DNA of 64,000 nt from Dipteris shenzhenensis (Eukaryota > Polypodiophyta > Polypodiopsida > Gleicheniales): the NCBI GenBank assembly GCA_047967505.1, contig CM106541.1. One strand, written 5' to 3'. Of the stretch, positions 1 through 12,436 are shown piece by piece (the first letter of the stretch is position 1; each line of letters begins with the position of its first letter). The notes below the pieces were generated by a model. That model saw only the letters and a list, made by a program, of their open reading frames with translations, had not been told where the DNA came from and searched no databases. Made by a program: the position numbers and the translations under genes.

Positions 1-849
1 ACCTTGGGCAACGCCTATTTGGACGCAAGAGCGTTTCCATGTGTCTGGACTTCCCCATGATCCCCAGCTTCACGCTCAGCTGTCAGGATGTCGAACCTGG
101 TACACCGACTGCAATGGCCTTAGCCGGTTGAGCCTTCGCTCAGCTTTCACAGAAGTAACAGCATCCTTCCCCGCTCTACCTGCCTGCTGCCAATTTCCAC
201 AACGTCATTTCCATAATACCACATTTGATGCTGTTCTTCGCTTCATGAAGATGACATAACAAATCGTTTCAGAAGCTTCACGAGCTGCTGCTCACATAGT
301 TTCTACTTGAACAACATGGCAATAGACAAGAATGGTAACTCTGCCAGAAATCATATTCGTGAAATGCATTCGTTAAGCCACAAGATAGAATGTAACAAAA
401 ATAAAATAAAAAAGGAAGAGCTTGTTCTTGTATCGTTCGTCAACTTCTTCTGCAGGTAGCTAGAATGCAAAATCTGAAGACAAACATTAACATCTGCAAA
501 CCTCGACTCTTTTTCCAAACAATTATGCAAAATCAATGAACGAAACATCTGCCCAACCAGTTTTTGATCAGACATTGGCTCAAGAACTTGAAATCCGAAG
601 AACATGTACGAAATAATTGCTCGTTTCAGTCACGATATTAGAAATGAATTCCACAAAGACATTGAAAGAGCGCATTCCACGACCTACACATCCATAAGCC
701 GTGCAATTTGTAGATTCATTCCTTTTACCGCCTTTAAAAATCCTCTTCCAAAAGTGCTCCATGATTCACATTTATTTAAAGAATTGCAGACTGTATTCAA
801 ACAAACCAGATTTAACCCCCAACAACATGGGTTACCCCAGATGCAGAGA
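1..849. other. Unassigned leading segment
   Basis: I see no gene that I can support here. Short open frames exist on both strands (for example 41-259 on + and 351-605 on -), but none has a recognisable domain or a convincing splice context. Any relation to the Harbinger remnant immediately to the right is not visible in the sequence. Confidence 0.5.
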
Positions 850-1800
850 TGCCATCAAGCACACATAACATCACGCATGGCCGATGCCTCTGGTGCATCC
901 TCTTCCACACTATATCCTGCATGCACATTCTCTATGATTGGATCGTTCATATCCAACCCAAAATCCTCTCTCTCCTCATCATAATCCAATGTGAGGTTAT
1001 GCAAGATGCAACAGGCATGTATAAGTTTCGGTAGTCTCAAGAGATCCAAATTCTTGACCGGCCGAGATAAAAGAGTCTGGACATGTGCCCTTCAACCTGT
1101 TGAATGTGTGCTCAACCACAATACGGGTTGAAGACAATCGAAAATTATACTCTACCCGCGCATGATTCCTTGGCATTTGGTCCTTCCTGAAAGGTATACT
1201 CTTTGAAGATATCACGTCCCACCATAACCAACAGCCCTGCCAAGCAATCTCCTCGGCATTTCTTGTAAAATGTCATGTTTTGGATCACACATTTGTTGTT
1301 GTTGCATCCCGGCCACCCAATGTTGATATCTAGGAAACATATGTTTGCATCAACTACAACTTGAACAATCATGTTGTAGTTCTTATCTTTATCGTACTAG
1401 TGTGTGTTGTCCTCCACGGGTAGCTCTAAGAGAATGTGAGTACAATCTACTGACCCACAGCAATTTGGAAACCCTTGCAATTCCTTGAATCCCCTCTTCA
1501 ATTCTGTCAACTATGACTGCGTCGTCAGCCACCGAAGCTTGTGACAGAGTTGAGAGCGAATGGCATCCACAAATTGTCGCACGAAGCGATAAGCTATTGA
1601 CCTCCCCCAACATAATTACTCTGACAAGTGCACAAAGTTCATGCCAGATGCCAGCCATAGCAAGTAAATCGCCACCTTCCTCTCCACAGAAAATAATCTT
1701 CGTGACCACATAGGCCATGGTGCCTTGCTCTAGGTCCTCCCATAGAGTCACACAAATAAATGTGAACAACCCACAGGGCAAATGTAGTACCTCTCAAAAC
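850..1800 (-). pseudogene. PIF/Harbinger transposase (DDE_Tnp_4), decayed
   Basis: Remnant of the DDE nuclease of a PIF/Harbinger DNA transposon. In order on the minus strand I see the N-terminal helical region (ERKVAIYLLWLASG, about 1690-1650), then LQGFPNCCGSVDCTHI near 1475-1430 holding the first catalytic Asp, then NMIVQVVVDANICFLDINIGWPG near 1385-1315 with the second Asp (read in short stretches), then the FRLSSTRIVVEHTFNRLKG segment near 1150-1085 with the Glu, and a C-terminal ACCILHN box near 1015. The frame is broken: in-frame TAG codons fall just before LTELKRGFKE and after the NTH triplet, and reading changes frame near 1215 and 1045. The family protein is normally about 400 residues, so most of its length is present. 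The ORF1 partner probably lies upstream at 2590-2890. It cannot encode an active enzyme. Confidence 0.85.
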
Positions 1801-2379
1801 CGTCAATCATCTGCATGGACCAAGAAAACATAGTGGTTCCACCAGTGGATGGAACAAGGCTTAATGTACCACTGACCCATGGCTGGAGACATCAACCTAA
1901 AGTTGAGAATGCACTAACACAAGCTCTTGGTCCTGCGAACCTCCCTCACCATCTATGTCCATTGCATCTTAATTGAGGGGAGATCCTCCCTACCACACCT
2001 ATTAGCATAAAGACAATGCTACCACAACACACGACATGCCATAATGCAGGCCTTTCTTCTATGGTTTTCTTAGTCCATCCATCTTGCCATTGAAAGATAT
2101 TCTTGGTCCACCTTCATTCGTAAAATAAATTATACATACCACTTTAATACAAGACATTCAAAGACATAATACCACATTGTTAAAAGAAATAATACCACCT
2201 TACTACTCTTCAATTCACATTGAAAGAAATAATACAACAATAGAAATACAACACATTCAAAGAAATAATACCACATTGTTAAAAGAAATTGCTCAAACCA
2301 CTTGAATTTAGAACACTACATTAAATAATGGACATAGTTTTAATAGTAAGTATTATGTTGATTGGTTCTAAATAAAAGA

Positions 2380-2385
2380 GGGGGA

Positions 2386-2434
<49 letters not shown>

Positions 2435-2450
2435 TGAGAGTGAGAGAGTA
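2380..2450. repeat. (GA)n microsatellite
   Basis: Almost pure GA dinucleotide run with a few interruptions, lying inside the decayed Harbinger remnant. Confidence 0.95.
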
Positions 2451-2589
2451 CATTTGTGTCAATAAATGTACTCGATGTAAATGTCATATGAGTAACAAGC
2501 AGATAAGATAGACAAAAAAAAAGGCTAATGTCCACACTAAATCCATGAGCTACCAGAGATAGCTATAGAAGTGTCACAGCTTGTCAGCG

Positions 2590-2890
2590 AGTTTCATCAC
2601 ACCCTGAGCCAGCAATCCTAACTAGCAGCCCTCTGTGCCTCAAGAGTCGCCTGACTAGATGCCCTCTGTGCCTCAAGAGTATTCTTGTGCCTCTTGTTAT
2701 GCCCACCTCTGCCTCAAGCAAGGACTGCTTGATGGCTTTGTTTCCCTCCTCCATACGCTACTCAATCGTGTGCCTCTTGGTCTTCTTGTGTATCCTAGTG
2801 GATGAATCCATCTTCTCCACTAGAACCTCGTCAGGATCATGGTCCCCACACTCACCCACAGGTGTATGGGGGCTCCTGGTACTTCCTTCA
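2590..2890 (-). pseudogene. Probable Harbinger ORF1 (Myb/SANT-type) C-terminal remnant
   Basis: On the minus strand one frame reads a charged segment with an acidic stretch (GDHDPDEVLVEKMDSS), a basic stretch (HKKTKRHTIE), an in-frame TAG, then RMEEGNKAIKQSLLEAE. PIF/Harbinger elements carry a second gene for a DNA-binding Myb/SANT-like protein whose C-terminus is typically a charged helical tail, and this piece lies upstream of the decayed transposase in the same orientation. The assignment rests on position and composition only. It is separated from the transposase by AT-rich sequence and a GA microsatellite, so it could also be unrelated. Confidence 0.35.
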
Positions 2891-2899
2891 TGATCATCG

Positions 2900-5640
2900 A
2901 TTCCTACAACACGCACTACAAGTAAGACTTCAAGCGAAGAATTGAATGTTGTGCTATATACGTTTTAAAATAAAGCAAAATAAGCTTGCACATAATATGG
3001 CATAGCAAGCATGGGGTGGACACTAAAGGGTGCATGGCCGAAAAGTGGTACTGGAAGAATGTGAGGGGGGGGCAACGGCTAAACTCAGGCACTAGAGGAA
3101 AGTGAGAGGTGGCATCGATGGTCACTCTAGGCGCTTGAGAAGGGCGAATGCCGAAGAAAGTGAAGGGGAACTGGTGAGCCATGAGAAGTTGCACCATACA
3201 TAATTCATACAAAATCATTAGAATGTACATATAACCAAACAATTCATCCATAACAATTCAAAAGTAGGGAGTGGCAACATACGTTTTTGCTTTTAATATC
3301 TTATAACAGAATCTTGTAAGTGGAAAATTTATGCACAGATGCGACGGGAAACGCTCGCGAAACCTGCAAATCCTTGAACAACACAGCAACACTCTTCGAA
3401 AATATGCACAAACTCTCAAAACTCACAAATGGAAGAGATAGAACAAGCGTGTTGGGTGCAATCTCCCCCATAAGAGTGGTGCTCTCCTTCCACCTCCTAT
3501 GTATTTATGTATATTTCCCAAAAAGCTTCCGAGCAAAAATTATACAAAAGCCCCGGTACTTTCCTCCATACACCCTTTTACAAAAAGCCCAGCCACCTTC
3601 TAGAATAGCTGGCTTTTTCTAAAAATAAAGCTTTTTCTAACTTTAGTTTATACACTCAGCCAAGCCACTAATATTCCAAAATTCAAATATGTACATAAGC
3701 TTTTGTAATCTCAAAAATTAGACATAAGCCTTATTCATCCCCGCATCACTAGAGTTGTGCCTATGCGCCCAAAATATGGCAGATCATGCTTGCCAGATGC
3801 CATCACCTGATCAATTACGCTTCCCCTGGATTCACACGATCAATAGTAATGAAATATTTCAAGCATAAGATAACCTTGGAATTAATCACCACAATCAATC
3901 AACCTTTCAGTATTATAGCAACGCGAAATCAATAAATCATAGATGAATGGTGCACACATGCGACACATACCATCTCATGGTGCACCTGATGCTACACATG
4001 AATATTTAAATCATACGGATGGTGCACACATGTTACACATACCATCATCGCATAAGTGGTGCACACAATGCTACACACTCATACAACCATAGCCTACGGA
4101 ACAGCAAGCACACATGCATCAGCTGCGTGACAAAAATGCTGGATTTCACTAAACTAAATACTAAAGGATTAAATTAATGGGATAATTCCAATTCTTGTAA
4201 CAATAGAACTAGTAACAATCAAAACTTACAAAACCTTCAAGTAGATTTGTAGCAAAAACTTAATGAACGTGCCTTGTAATTTAGAACATTGTAAACTAAA
4301 ACATAACTAACACGTTGCCTATGAATTTGTCCACGAACATTGTTGGTGGCTTTGTTTTAGAGAACTTGGCACATCCATATAACTAAGTTCTCTAATTATT
4401 TATGTTTATCCTGTGCATTTGTCTACGAACATCACTGGTGGCTTTGTTTTAGAGAACTTGGCACATCCATTTGAACCACCTGTTGAGCATACTGTGGACA
4501 AAAGGGACAAGCCAATAGCCTATGCATTGCAAATTTCAAGCTGCAATACATGAGAATGTGTGTGTTGTGTGTATGTGGACTCATTAGCTCGTTTCACCAG
4601 CTACCGCAAATCTTTCCGCAAGAAACAACACTTCATCTGTAGCTTTTCACAAGTGAAAATGATTTTCTAACAGCTTGAATCTGAGCAGAGATCAGCATTG
4701 CATGCAACAGTATGGAGGAGGAGCAGTCGTCACCTCCTCCTCCTCTACTAGAATGTCAGAAGTACCCCACTAGATAATCAACTTGTTAGACCATAGCCAC
4801 AAGCGACCAATCAATCATTTAGCTCGCTAGGAAAGTCGTCAAGGGCCATGGTAAAGAACTCCATGCCATTTAGTGTAGGTGAAGCCAATGAGCACATACA
4901 AATATTTGTGACTTCAACAAATCAGGCAGAGGTCTTGAGTAATCCCCTATCTATCTCTGATAACATTGGCACACAAATGATCAAAGGAGGCGAGCAGGTC
5001 CTGATTTAGCCATGTGGTAGAGCATGAGTAGCGACGATAAGGTAGACACAACACGACTGCATCAACTCTATTGTGTGCCGTTAATCCTGAAGGAATTACT
5101 TGGCTTCACAGTAGCAGCGCTCTACTCCCCTTGCTTGGGGACAATCGGCAAAACAACTACTGGAAGTGAATAGCTTCTAGAGACCTTTCTTGCCTAGAAT
5201 ATATTGATCGTACTTGAACCTTCGCTCATCTGGTAAGTGGTTCGGAGGCATAAAACTTTAGTGTCTAACTCACGAAAAGTAAAACAATGAAACTTCTACA
5301 ACCTGGAACAAGAGCAGACAGAAATAGCCATGCAACTTTGAGAAGGTAGAAAATGAAAAGAAACATATCAGGAGATATGAAGCACAGGTTGATGGAAGTG
5401 TTGAAGGGGAGGTTGCAGAGCAAGAATCGATGTAGGGGAGGCTTCACACCATCATAACATTTGGTAAAACAACAGGCGAAAGCTTTCTATTGCAACAAAC
5501 CAAGGGAAGCAACAAATTATTGAATTGGCGGTTTTGAGGTTCCGGTTGCTAGCCCTACGAGACTGACGGGAGGAGAAAATCACGCTTAGCATCATCATTT
5601 TGAGCGATGTTAGCGGGGTACTTTGGAGATCCGATCTCAC
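2900..5640. other. AT-rich intergenic stretch with short direct repeats
   Basis: No gene recognised. Visible structure: a GGTGCACACATG/TACACATACCATC motif repeated three times with drift (about 3950-4080), and a direct repeat of about 55 bp (GTGGCTTTGTTTTAGAGAAC core) at about 4325-4378 and 4419-4473. The open frame at 3320-3622 (+) has no recognisable domain and I do not call it a gene. Confidence 0.6.
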
Positions 5641-6044
5641 AGGCGAAATTGGCGGAGGATGGCGTGGGATTTTGATTCAGAGTGTTCACAGAAAACCTTC
5701 AAAGTATATACAATCAACCTGCAACATTTTCATTTTTACCCATAAAAATTATTTTCTCAATTTTGTAAAATCTGCAAAATTTCAGGTAGTTTAGTTATAT
5801 TTTAACCAAAAACTCGGTGAAAAATCTTCAAAATTTGAAACCCCAAGTTTTGTAATTTGTTGAGAAAACATAAAGAAAAAGGTTTTCTGGAAAAACGTAT
5901 CTACGGGAGGCGTTTTGGGAAGTAAAGGTGGGTATGCATTCAAAGAAGAAGGTTGAACGTATGCACAGCCCACGCCCGAAGCCACCGCCTCCGCCACCGC
6001 CCAGCGCCGTAAGCCTACGCCAGTAAAATTAACTGCGTTGTTAC

Positions 6045-6572
6045 GTGCGACGCCGTCTCCCGCCGCCCAATACCACATCTGTGTATAGCTCCCTCCTGCA
6101 CCACCCTCCCACCACTCCCACGGCCTGCCTTGCCTTTTCGCTGGTCAACTTCTCGAAATCCCTGCCTCCTCCCTCCCCAATCCCGAGCTCGATCCTTCTC
6201 CCTCCCCCCTCGAAGCCTGCCCGCCTCGGCTCATCATCATTATCATCCGTTTCCAGCTTCTCTACTACTATTACAGAATTCCATCCTTCTCTCTTTGGAT
6301 CGCTGCTTGATAATATATCTATCAGAAGGCTTTCCACTGCCTTCCGTTCCGCGACGTCTCGTCGTAGTAGAAGCTGGCAGCACCTGCGCTTCATGACTCT
6401 TCCGAGATTTCGGGCGCCCAGATTACTAGTCACATCTACTAGTACCCAACCCGCGAAATCTGGAACGGATGCGGCCGGGATTCCCGCCACACATTTCTTG
6501 TTCCGGGAAGCAATCGTAGATCGCCCTCTGACGCCCCGGATACGGATCGCAAAGGCTGCCAGTACGTCGTGA
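6045..6572 (+). CDS. Uncertain Ser/Pro-rich ORF in a GC-rich island, possible first exon
   Basis: An open frame of 175 codons lies in a sharply GC-rich block (about 5930-6650) in an otherwise AT-rich region. The product is rich in Ser, Pro, Thr and Arg with few acidic residues, and a stretch near residues 92-120 (RRLSTAFRSATSRRSRSW) resembles an organelle transit peptide. It could be the first exon of a nuclear gene for a plastid or mitochondrial protein. However, the complementary strand is also open over 6041-6490 (149 codons), so high GC may simply have removed stop codons. I recognise no domain and see no matching downstream exon. Treat as a candidate only. Confidence 0.25.
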   Translation: MRRRLPPPNTTSVYSSLLHHPPTTPTACLAFSLVNFSKSLPPPSPIPSSILLPPPSKPARLGSSSLSSVSSFSTTITEFHPSLFGSLLDNISIRRLSTAFRSATSRRSRSWQHLRFMTLPRFRAPRLLVTSTSTQPAKSGTDAAGIPATHFLFREAIVDRPLTPRIRIAKAASTS

Positions 6573-6659
6573 ACAACGCGATGCGAGCCTGGAGAACGCG
6601 AATGGGAGCTAGAGGCGAGGCTACCACCATAGAGGCACCGACAGTGGAGGCGCCTTACA

Positions 6660-7444
6660 TAACTTCAATTCAGAACTTCAGAAGCAGAGAGCTGTTTAGA
6701 AGTTAGGCAAGCAGCCTAGGCAGCCATAGCTATCCATTAATGGCACTCTATAGGTGCGCATGGGAACCTGACGAATTGGGTGTGAAGGCTCAAGATCTTT
6801 TGAATTCCAAGGTCGGATCTATCTGATTTTGCACACAATCATGATACAGTATTGCATGTTGCTTCCTGAAGTACTACGTCTGCTCGGGTTCCCCACATCA
6901 TCTTCAGACTTCACTCATTGTGTGTTCCATCATAACAGGAAATTGGCATTCATCGAAACAATAAGATTCCCTCAATTTACCGGTTGTACAATTTTTGTCA
7001 AGTATGTACCTCTTATATCCAAATCTTTAAAACTAAGGTTTTTCAATAATTTTGCAGGTTTCTATGCAAAAATATAACTTGACTTAAAAATGTTGCAACT
7101 CAACTGAAATCTAACTTCACCTCATGACCTAATTCTCCGCCCCTCATCTCATAACCTAATGGAGATGAAACTTGCAATTTTTGTTCAATAAGGGCAATAT
7201 GCATACTCATAGAGTGTTTCAATCAAAGCCACTTGGAGAGGAACCATTCAATGTAAAACCCAATGATGCTCTACTTTTATTTCTTATACTTTGTCATTAA
7301 TTTACTTATAGATATCTATGAGTAGAGGTAATGGAAGTAGGCATGGCACATTTACACTAGCTTGGCACCACAAGATCAATGTAGGTACATATTGCTAATA
7401 CATAGTTTTGAGTGGAGCTCTTTGAGAGACATTGACGATTTGCC
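6660..7444. other. AT-rich spacer, no gene seen
   Basis: AT-rich sequence with no recognisable coding feature. It ends at the left terminus of CACTA element A. Confidence 0.6.
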
Positions 7445-7447
7445 ATT

Positions 7448-7625
7448 CACAACAAGACAAAGTAACTATAGACGCGCAAAATAGCGAGCGCATCTATAGA
7501 TGTTGCTAGAATAGTGAAAATACGAGCATGTCTAATAGCGCGTCTATTAGCAAGTTTGCGCGTCTATATTAGCACGTCTACACTGCGGATTTAGATGCGC
7601 AGACTCCGGATTTAGACGCAAAACA
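7448..7625. repeat. CACTA-A left terminal and subterminal repeats
   Basis: Terminal CACAACAAGACAAAG followed by clustered variants of TAGACGCGC / TAGATGTTG / GCGTCTA in both orientations. The same box family recurs at the other end of A and at both ends of element B. Confidence 0.85.
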
Positions 7626-7822
7626 GAGAATACAGAAAGTGAGATTTTGGTGCAGGCTGATAAATGTACATCACTGCTTTTCAAACATTGCCCATGATTA
7701 CCAAAGCACATAATTATAATAAAAATATCAATGCTTTTTGGCAAACCCACATATATAAAAATTAAGTGAGGTGAGGAGAATGAGACAATATGTAAAATAG
7801 TTTTGTCAATATCCATGATGGG

Positions 7823-10800
7823 CTATAGTTCAATCTCATCCTCAATGAGATCAACCCTTGCCAAACTATCTACTTCAAAATCCAAACCAGTGTTGGGATC
7901 TACAAATACATTCAGCCCACTACTACTTGTGCTACTCATGTGCTCATCGAAATCAACATCACCAATGGTAGGCTCGTCCTCATGGGTAATGGCCTCAATA
8001 TCCATATCTCCTATCTTATGATCATCCTCCTCTCTCGTATCATGGTCATCATCACCTTCATGGCCATAATCATCCTTCATACGCTCCATATTAGTAAATG
8101 TACTATACATCACTTTGGAACGTGGCGTAATAGGTATGACATGCCACCACCTATTATTATCCACCATTGGTTGATAGACAACCTAATTCAAACACAAATA
8201 CAATCATGTCATTTTCCTTGCATCGAAGGTATCAAATATTTAAAAGTGAGTATTTTTATATGTGTGTATAATACCTGTTCACATTGTTGCGGTAGTACTA
8301 GTGTGTCCTTACTTTGCCAAAACTTTGTGGAGTCAATAGTTACAAAGCCACTTGTATGGCATTTGATTGTTGCATTAGGGCCTCTTTCCACCACGTCCTT
8401 AAACCACTTTACATGCAAAACATACACAAAGAAGCGTCGAAAGTCAAGCTTAATAATATCTTGGATTATGCCACAATAATCATCCACAGCTCCATTGGCT
8501 CCCTCAAAGCTAGCAATGACGCCGCAATCTTGTGTGTTTCTCTTATCATCAATCCGTTGTGTTCGAAAATGCTTGCCCTCACACCATATAACATTGAACA
8601 TAGTACACTACACCAAGACAAATACATTCTATATACCGACCTTGCTCATGCATCCCGTAGCATACTCCCATTCTTCCATTATGATATGCATCCCCTCATC
8701 TCTCTCTGCTCTCTCCATTTCGTTAAGTAGCCAATCCACATGAATATCCTTTGGAAGTGCTCTTAGATGCTGAGGGTATGGCACACGAGATCCATGGTGT
8801 GTACAAAAGAGGGCCCTTTCTCCTTGTCTTCTTGCCTTTGCATCCTCGTATCTTGTCACCCATCTTTTCATCACATCACTATTAAGCATGCAATAAAGGT
8901 TGATATTATTAAGCAACTCCATGTCTATTACTTTGCTTCGTCCTTTCCCTTGAGGCACAATAGAGGTCATCCTTAGGTCTTCATCATATCCATAGTCGTG
9001 GGAGAGAGCTATCCACATCAACAAGAAACTTAGAAATATATACAAGTGACTCTTGTACCAACTAACCCTCGACCATGCTACCTTTGAGCCTTGCATTTTG
9101 TTTCACGAAACCCTTCAAGGTCTTCATGAAGCACTCGAGAAAGAACAACCATCGTGCATGTACAGTACCGCAAATAGCAATCTCATCCACCAAATGCACT
9201 ATGAGATGTAGTTAACTTGTGAAAATAGAACATGAAAATGTCTTCTCCACTAAACAAACCACCTCCATTGACATAACTCAAGCATTCTCAAGCGTGGTGG
9301 GATCTATTTTCTTTGAGCTCACATACCTAGAAAGGAAAAAGTACACCATATTAGCAATATGAATACCTTGCATGGAGCATTGATACGCTTCACATTTTGT
9401 ATCCTGTAAAGTTCCTCACAAGACACCCATCTTGTAAATACAATCCTTCATGTCCTTCGATGCACTACGAGAAATGCTAGTAGGTAGTATGAACTGAACA
9501 CACGAGGAATGGTTGATTAGTTGCTTCTAATTCACTCACAAATTTGGAAGGAAAAAGATATTATGTACATAAAATGCTTGGAGCATCTTGTGCCAATCAT
9601 GAGATTTCAAGCCATATAATTGCTCTACACCTCTTTTCTTGCTCTTTGTGAAGGCCCCCTTCAAACACCTCATGCATCCAATAGGAGTATGAATTGTAGT
9701 GATAGCTCGTTTCACCACCACCATCTCTAGCTCTGATAATTGCCACGGTGCATGAGGTAAAAAGACACGCCCATTTGGCCTCTCTTGTGGCCAAGCTTCA
9801 CGCATCCTCCCTGTGGTGCATAGATCCTTCCTTATGCCTGCAAATGTTCCCAAATGGGAGATGCCACATTCTTGAAGATATGCATGGGATCAAGCAGGTG
9901 ATTGATCTTGAGGTGGGACCAATATGGTAAATGATAAAAGATGGAGTATCTAAACAAAAGTTGGTGTTAGCTGGCAATCTTTATTTCCATTCAATATAGC
10001 ACATAATAGTTACAAACCCTTACCGGCTCATGCCAAGTGGTAGAGGAATCGTGGAACTGTCCCAAATTCTCATCCAATCTCCTGCAATGAGTGACTATGG
10101 GGGGACTTCATTCCAAGGGGTGACATATCTAGGATGATCAGGTGGAATAAATCAATGGTGATTCTCATAGATGACCTTATTCAATCCGTCTGCCCATGAG
10201 GCAACTAGCAAAGGACCACAAACAGGACATGCATGGTAACTTGATGTAGTGAGAACTAAACAATAGATGCAATTAAGAGTTCAAGGTCGGTTTAGGGTGC
10301 CACATTGATTGCCTACTCATAATTAAAAGTTCAATGCTTATCTGAACACTCGCTATAGCTTGGGAAGTCATGCATCATCCACATCAAGACTGCTTTGCAG
10401 TTGAAGCCTTGTGATGAGGGAGGCTTGCTCACATCATGCACCTCGATACCTCTCCAAAGTATCTCTAGCTCATCAATCAAAGGCTTCAAATAAACATCAT
10501 GATTTTTTACGTATGTAGGAGTTCTCCACTTGCCATCGATTGATCGATGGGAGGAATGCCATGACATGAGCTCTACAATGGATATGCACTTGAACATATG
10601 TTGGATGTGAGGATTATGGGAAAATGTTGCAGAACCTTACGAGGCACATCCAAAATTTTGAGATATGCTCTACATCTTGCCTCTCCACAAGTAGGACACT
10701 CTCTTGCATTCTTATGTGGTCCACGAAACAGAATGCAATCGTTGATGCATGCATGGATGCGCTTGTAATTTAATCCTCCAAGAGAGGTCACATGTTGCCT

Positions 10801-11675
10801 TGCCATATCTCTTGAGGTCAGTAATTTATTCTCCCTTGGAAGCATTTTACACAACAGCCTGCATGTGAAGACCATAAATGAGAAAAAGCATTCGAGTAAT
10901 TGACCCACTAGCATAAATCTCCATGTTTGCAAAATAGACTTTAAAGCTTACTTGAGTGATGCGAGTGATGCATTCAACTTGCATTGCTCCATCCATAGAT
11001 GGTCTGCAAGTTTAGTAACTCAAGGGAGGCACGTAGAATAGAGAATGTGCACCCCTCAAATAGTGGAGTCGATGCTACGGTAAAAAGATCGTCCTGCTCC
11101 ATGCTATCATCCCTACCTGAGGATTGATGGACATATAAATCTCGCACCATATCATCAAACACATCCTCCTCCACAGCCTCATGAGGTAATGGCGGAGGGC
11201 TATCACCATCACTCCATGCATCCGTAACCGTCCCTCCTGAAGATCCCACCTCATATCGTCGACGCTTTTCCTCCTCATGATGAGCATAGGGCAACATATG
11301 CAGGTGTGGCACTGCATCCTATATCAAATTAAAACGGGATCATAACTCAAACACATGAACACCCATAGGTATCTCAATCGACCTTAACTCTTTCACACTT
11401 ACCATGTTTACAGTCGCATTCCATTCTCCATACTTTGAGGCGTGATTGAGTGTAATTTTGCATGCACGATACATGTTTCCTCGACATTGATCACACATAC
11501 ATTTGATTTTTTGCTCCAACCACATTTCGCGATGGTGGATACACAGGGATTCATCCCAACTAGAGCCACTTGATGAAGATGAAGACATCCTACATATAAA
11601 CAACCCAAAAAATGTGTTCTTGCATGAGTTGTAAATGTCAAAACTCTGTGGAGCGTCTAAAAGTGCATCTAACAC
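7823..11675 (-). pseudogene. TNP2-type CACTA transposase, fragmented
   Basis: Decayed TNP2 transposase on the minus strand. N- to C-terminus: a Cys-containing N-terminal segment (KIKCMCDQCRGN, 11.6-11.4 kb) like the transposase-associated domain; the Transposase_21 core at 10.93-10.33 kb (IHACINDCILFRG, ECPTCGEARC, VPRKVLQHFP, then LKPLIDELEILWRG and MMHDFPSYSE) and 9.85-9.54 kb (GRMREAWPQE, LKGAFTKSKKRG); DUF4218 at 9.26-9.07 kb (ARWLFFLECFMKTLKGFV); DUF4216 at 8.60-8.21 kb (DYCGIIQDIIKLDF); and an acidic tail ending at 7823. The reading frame shifts at about 10600 and stops occur between blocks. Some gaps may be introns, but the shift inside the conserved HFPI block is real damage. Element B holds a second, closely similar copy. 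Confidence 0.85.
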
Positions 11676-12278
11676 CGCATCTGAACTATGGAATGCGTCT
11701 ATAGGTGCGTCTAAAACAACAGTGTAGATGTACTGATAGATGCGCGTTTAGATGCTCTTTTAGATGCGCAAACTACAAGCTGATTTTTAAACCTACTTTT
11801 AGCACGCTTGCTTTCCTTCACATACTTTTAGCGTCATATGGCTTACTTTCCTATTAACAAACACAGCTTCAAGCATCCACACTTATCTCCAAGCACCCAC
11901 ACTTATCTCCAAGCTAACACAGTCATCCCCAAGCATACAAAGGAAGAGGATGAACAAGGAAGAGAAGAATGAGAAGCAGCTTTGAAGAAGGACAAGAGGC
12001 TTCCATACCTCTATCCAATGTAAGTCTCTTGGCAGTTGGTCTTCTTTGAAAGTTGCTCTCTTTGGATTCGTCCTTTGTCGTATGCAGGGAAGGGATGTTT
12101 TTAGTACTAGTGTTATTCTTTTTGGGGTCGGACGCATGTCCTTTTCAGCTTCTTTCAAAAAGGCGTCTATCGGAGCACGTCTATAAACGCATCTAACTTT
12201 TGGAAAAACAGACAACTGCACCTGTAGACGCATTGTTAGACGCGTCTATAGACACACTACGATAGTTTTTCTTGTGTG
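11640..12278. repeat. CACTA-A right subterminal repeats and terminus
   Basis: Clusters of GCGTCTA/TAGATGCGC boxes at 11650-11780 and 12160-12255, ending in AGTTTTTCTTGTGTG. No gene lies between the boxes. Confidence 0.8.
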
Positions 12279-12311
12279 TTCTTCCCTTTCTCCTTCCCCT
12301 TCCCCTTCCAA

Positions 12312-12436
12312 GAAAGGGATTGCATGAATGATGGAAAAGGATTGAATGAATGAAGAAAGGGATTGCATGAATGATGGAAAGGGATTGCATGAATGAAGAA
12401 AGGGATTGCATTTGTGAGGAAATAAGGGATTGCATT
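12312..12436. repeat. 22-23 bp tandem repeat (GGGATTGCATGAATGA unit)
   Basis: Six imperfect copies of an AAAGGGATTGCATGAATGATG-like unit immediately to the right of CACTA-A. The last copies lose the ATGAATG half before running into the polypyrimidine tract. Confidence 0.85.

Larger units (their letters stand above)
7448..12278 (-). mobile_element. CACTA (En/Spm) transposon A, variant termini, non-functional
   Basis: A 4.8-kb CACTA-superfamily DNA transposon. The left end starts CACAACAAGACAAAG followed by CTATAGACGCGC. The right end, read inward on the minus strand, is CACACAAGAAAAACTATCG and then TCTATAGACGCG, which is the canonical CACTACAAGAAA terminus with one base missing. Both ends carry arrays of short subterminal GACGCG/GATGCGC boxes (7450-7620; 11650-11780 and 12160-12255), the transposase-binding arrangement expected for this superfamily. 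The interior holds a broken TNP2 gene on the minus strand. I find no matching 3-bp target duplication (ATT on the left, TTC on the right), so the right boundary may be off by a few bases or that flank may be altered. Confidence 0.85.

Noticed and set aside
12255-12278. CACTACGATAG read as the start of a third CACTA element to the right
   Set aside because: Subterminal boxes lie only on its left side, and the reverse orientation gives a better terminus (CACACAAGAAAAAC) for element A.
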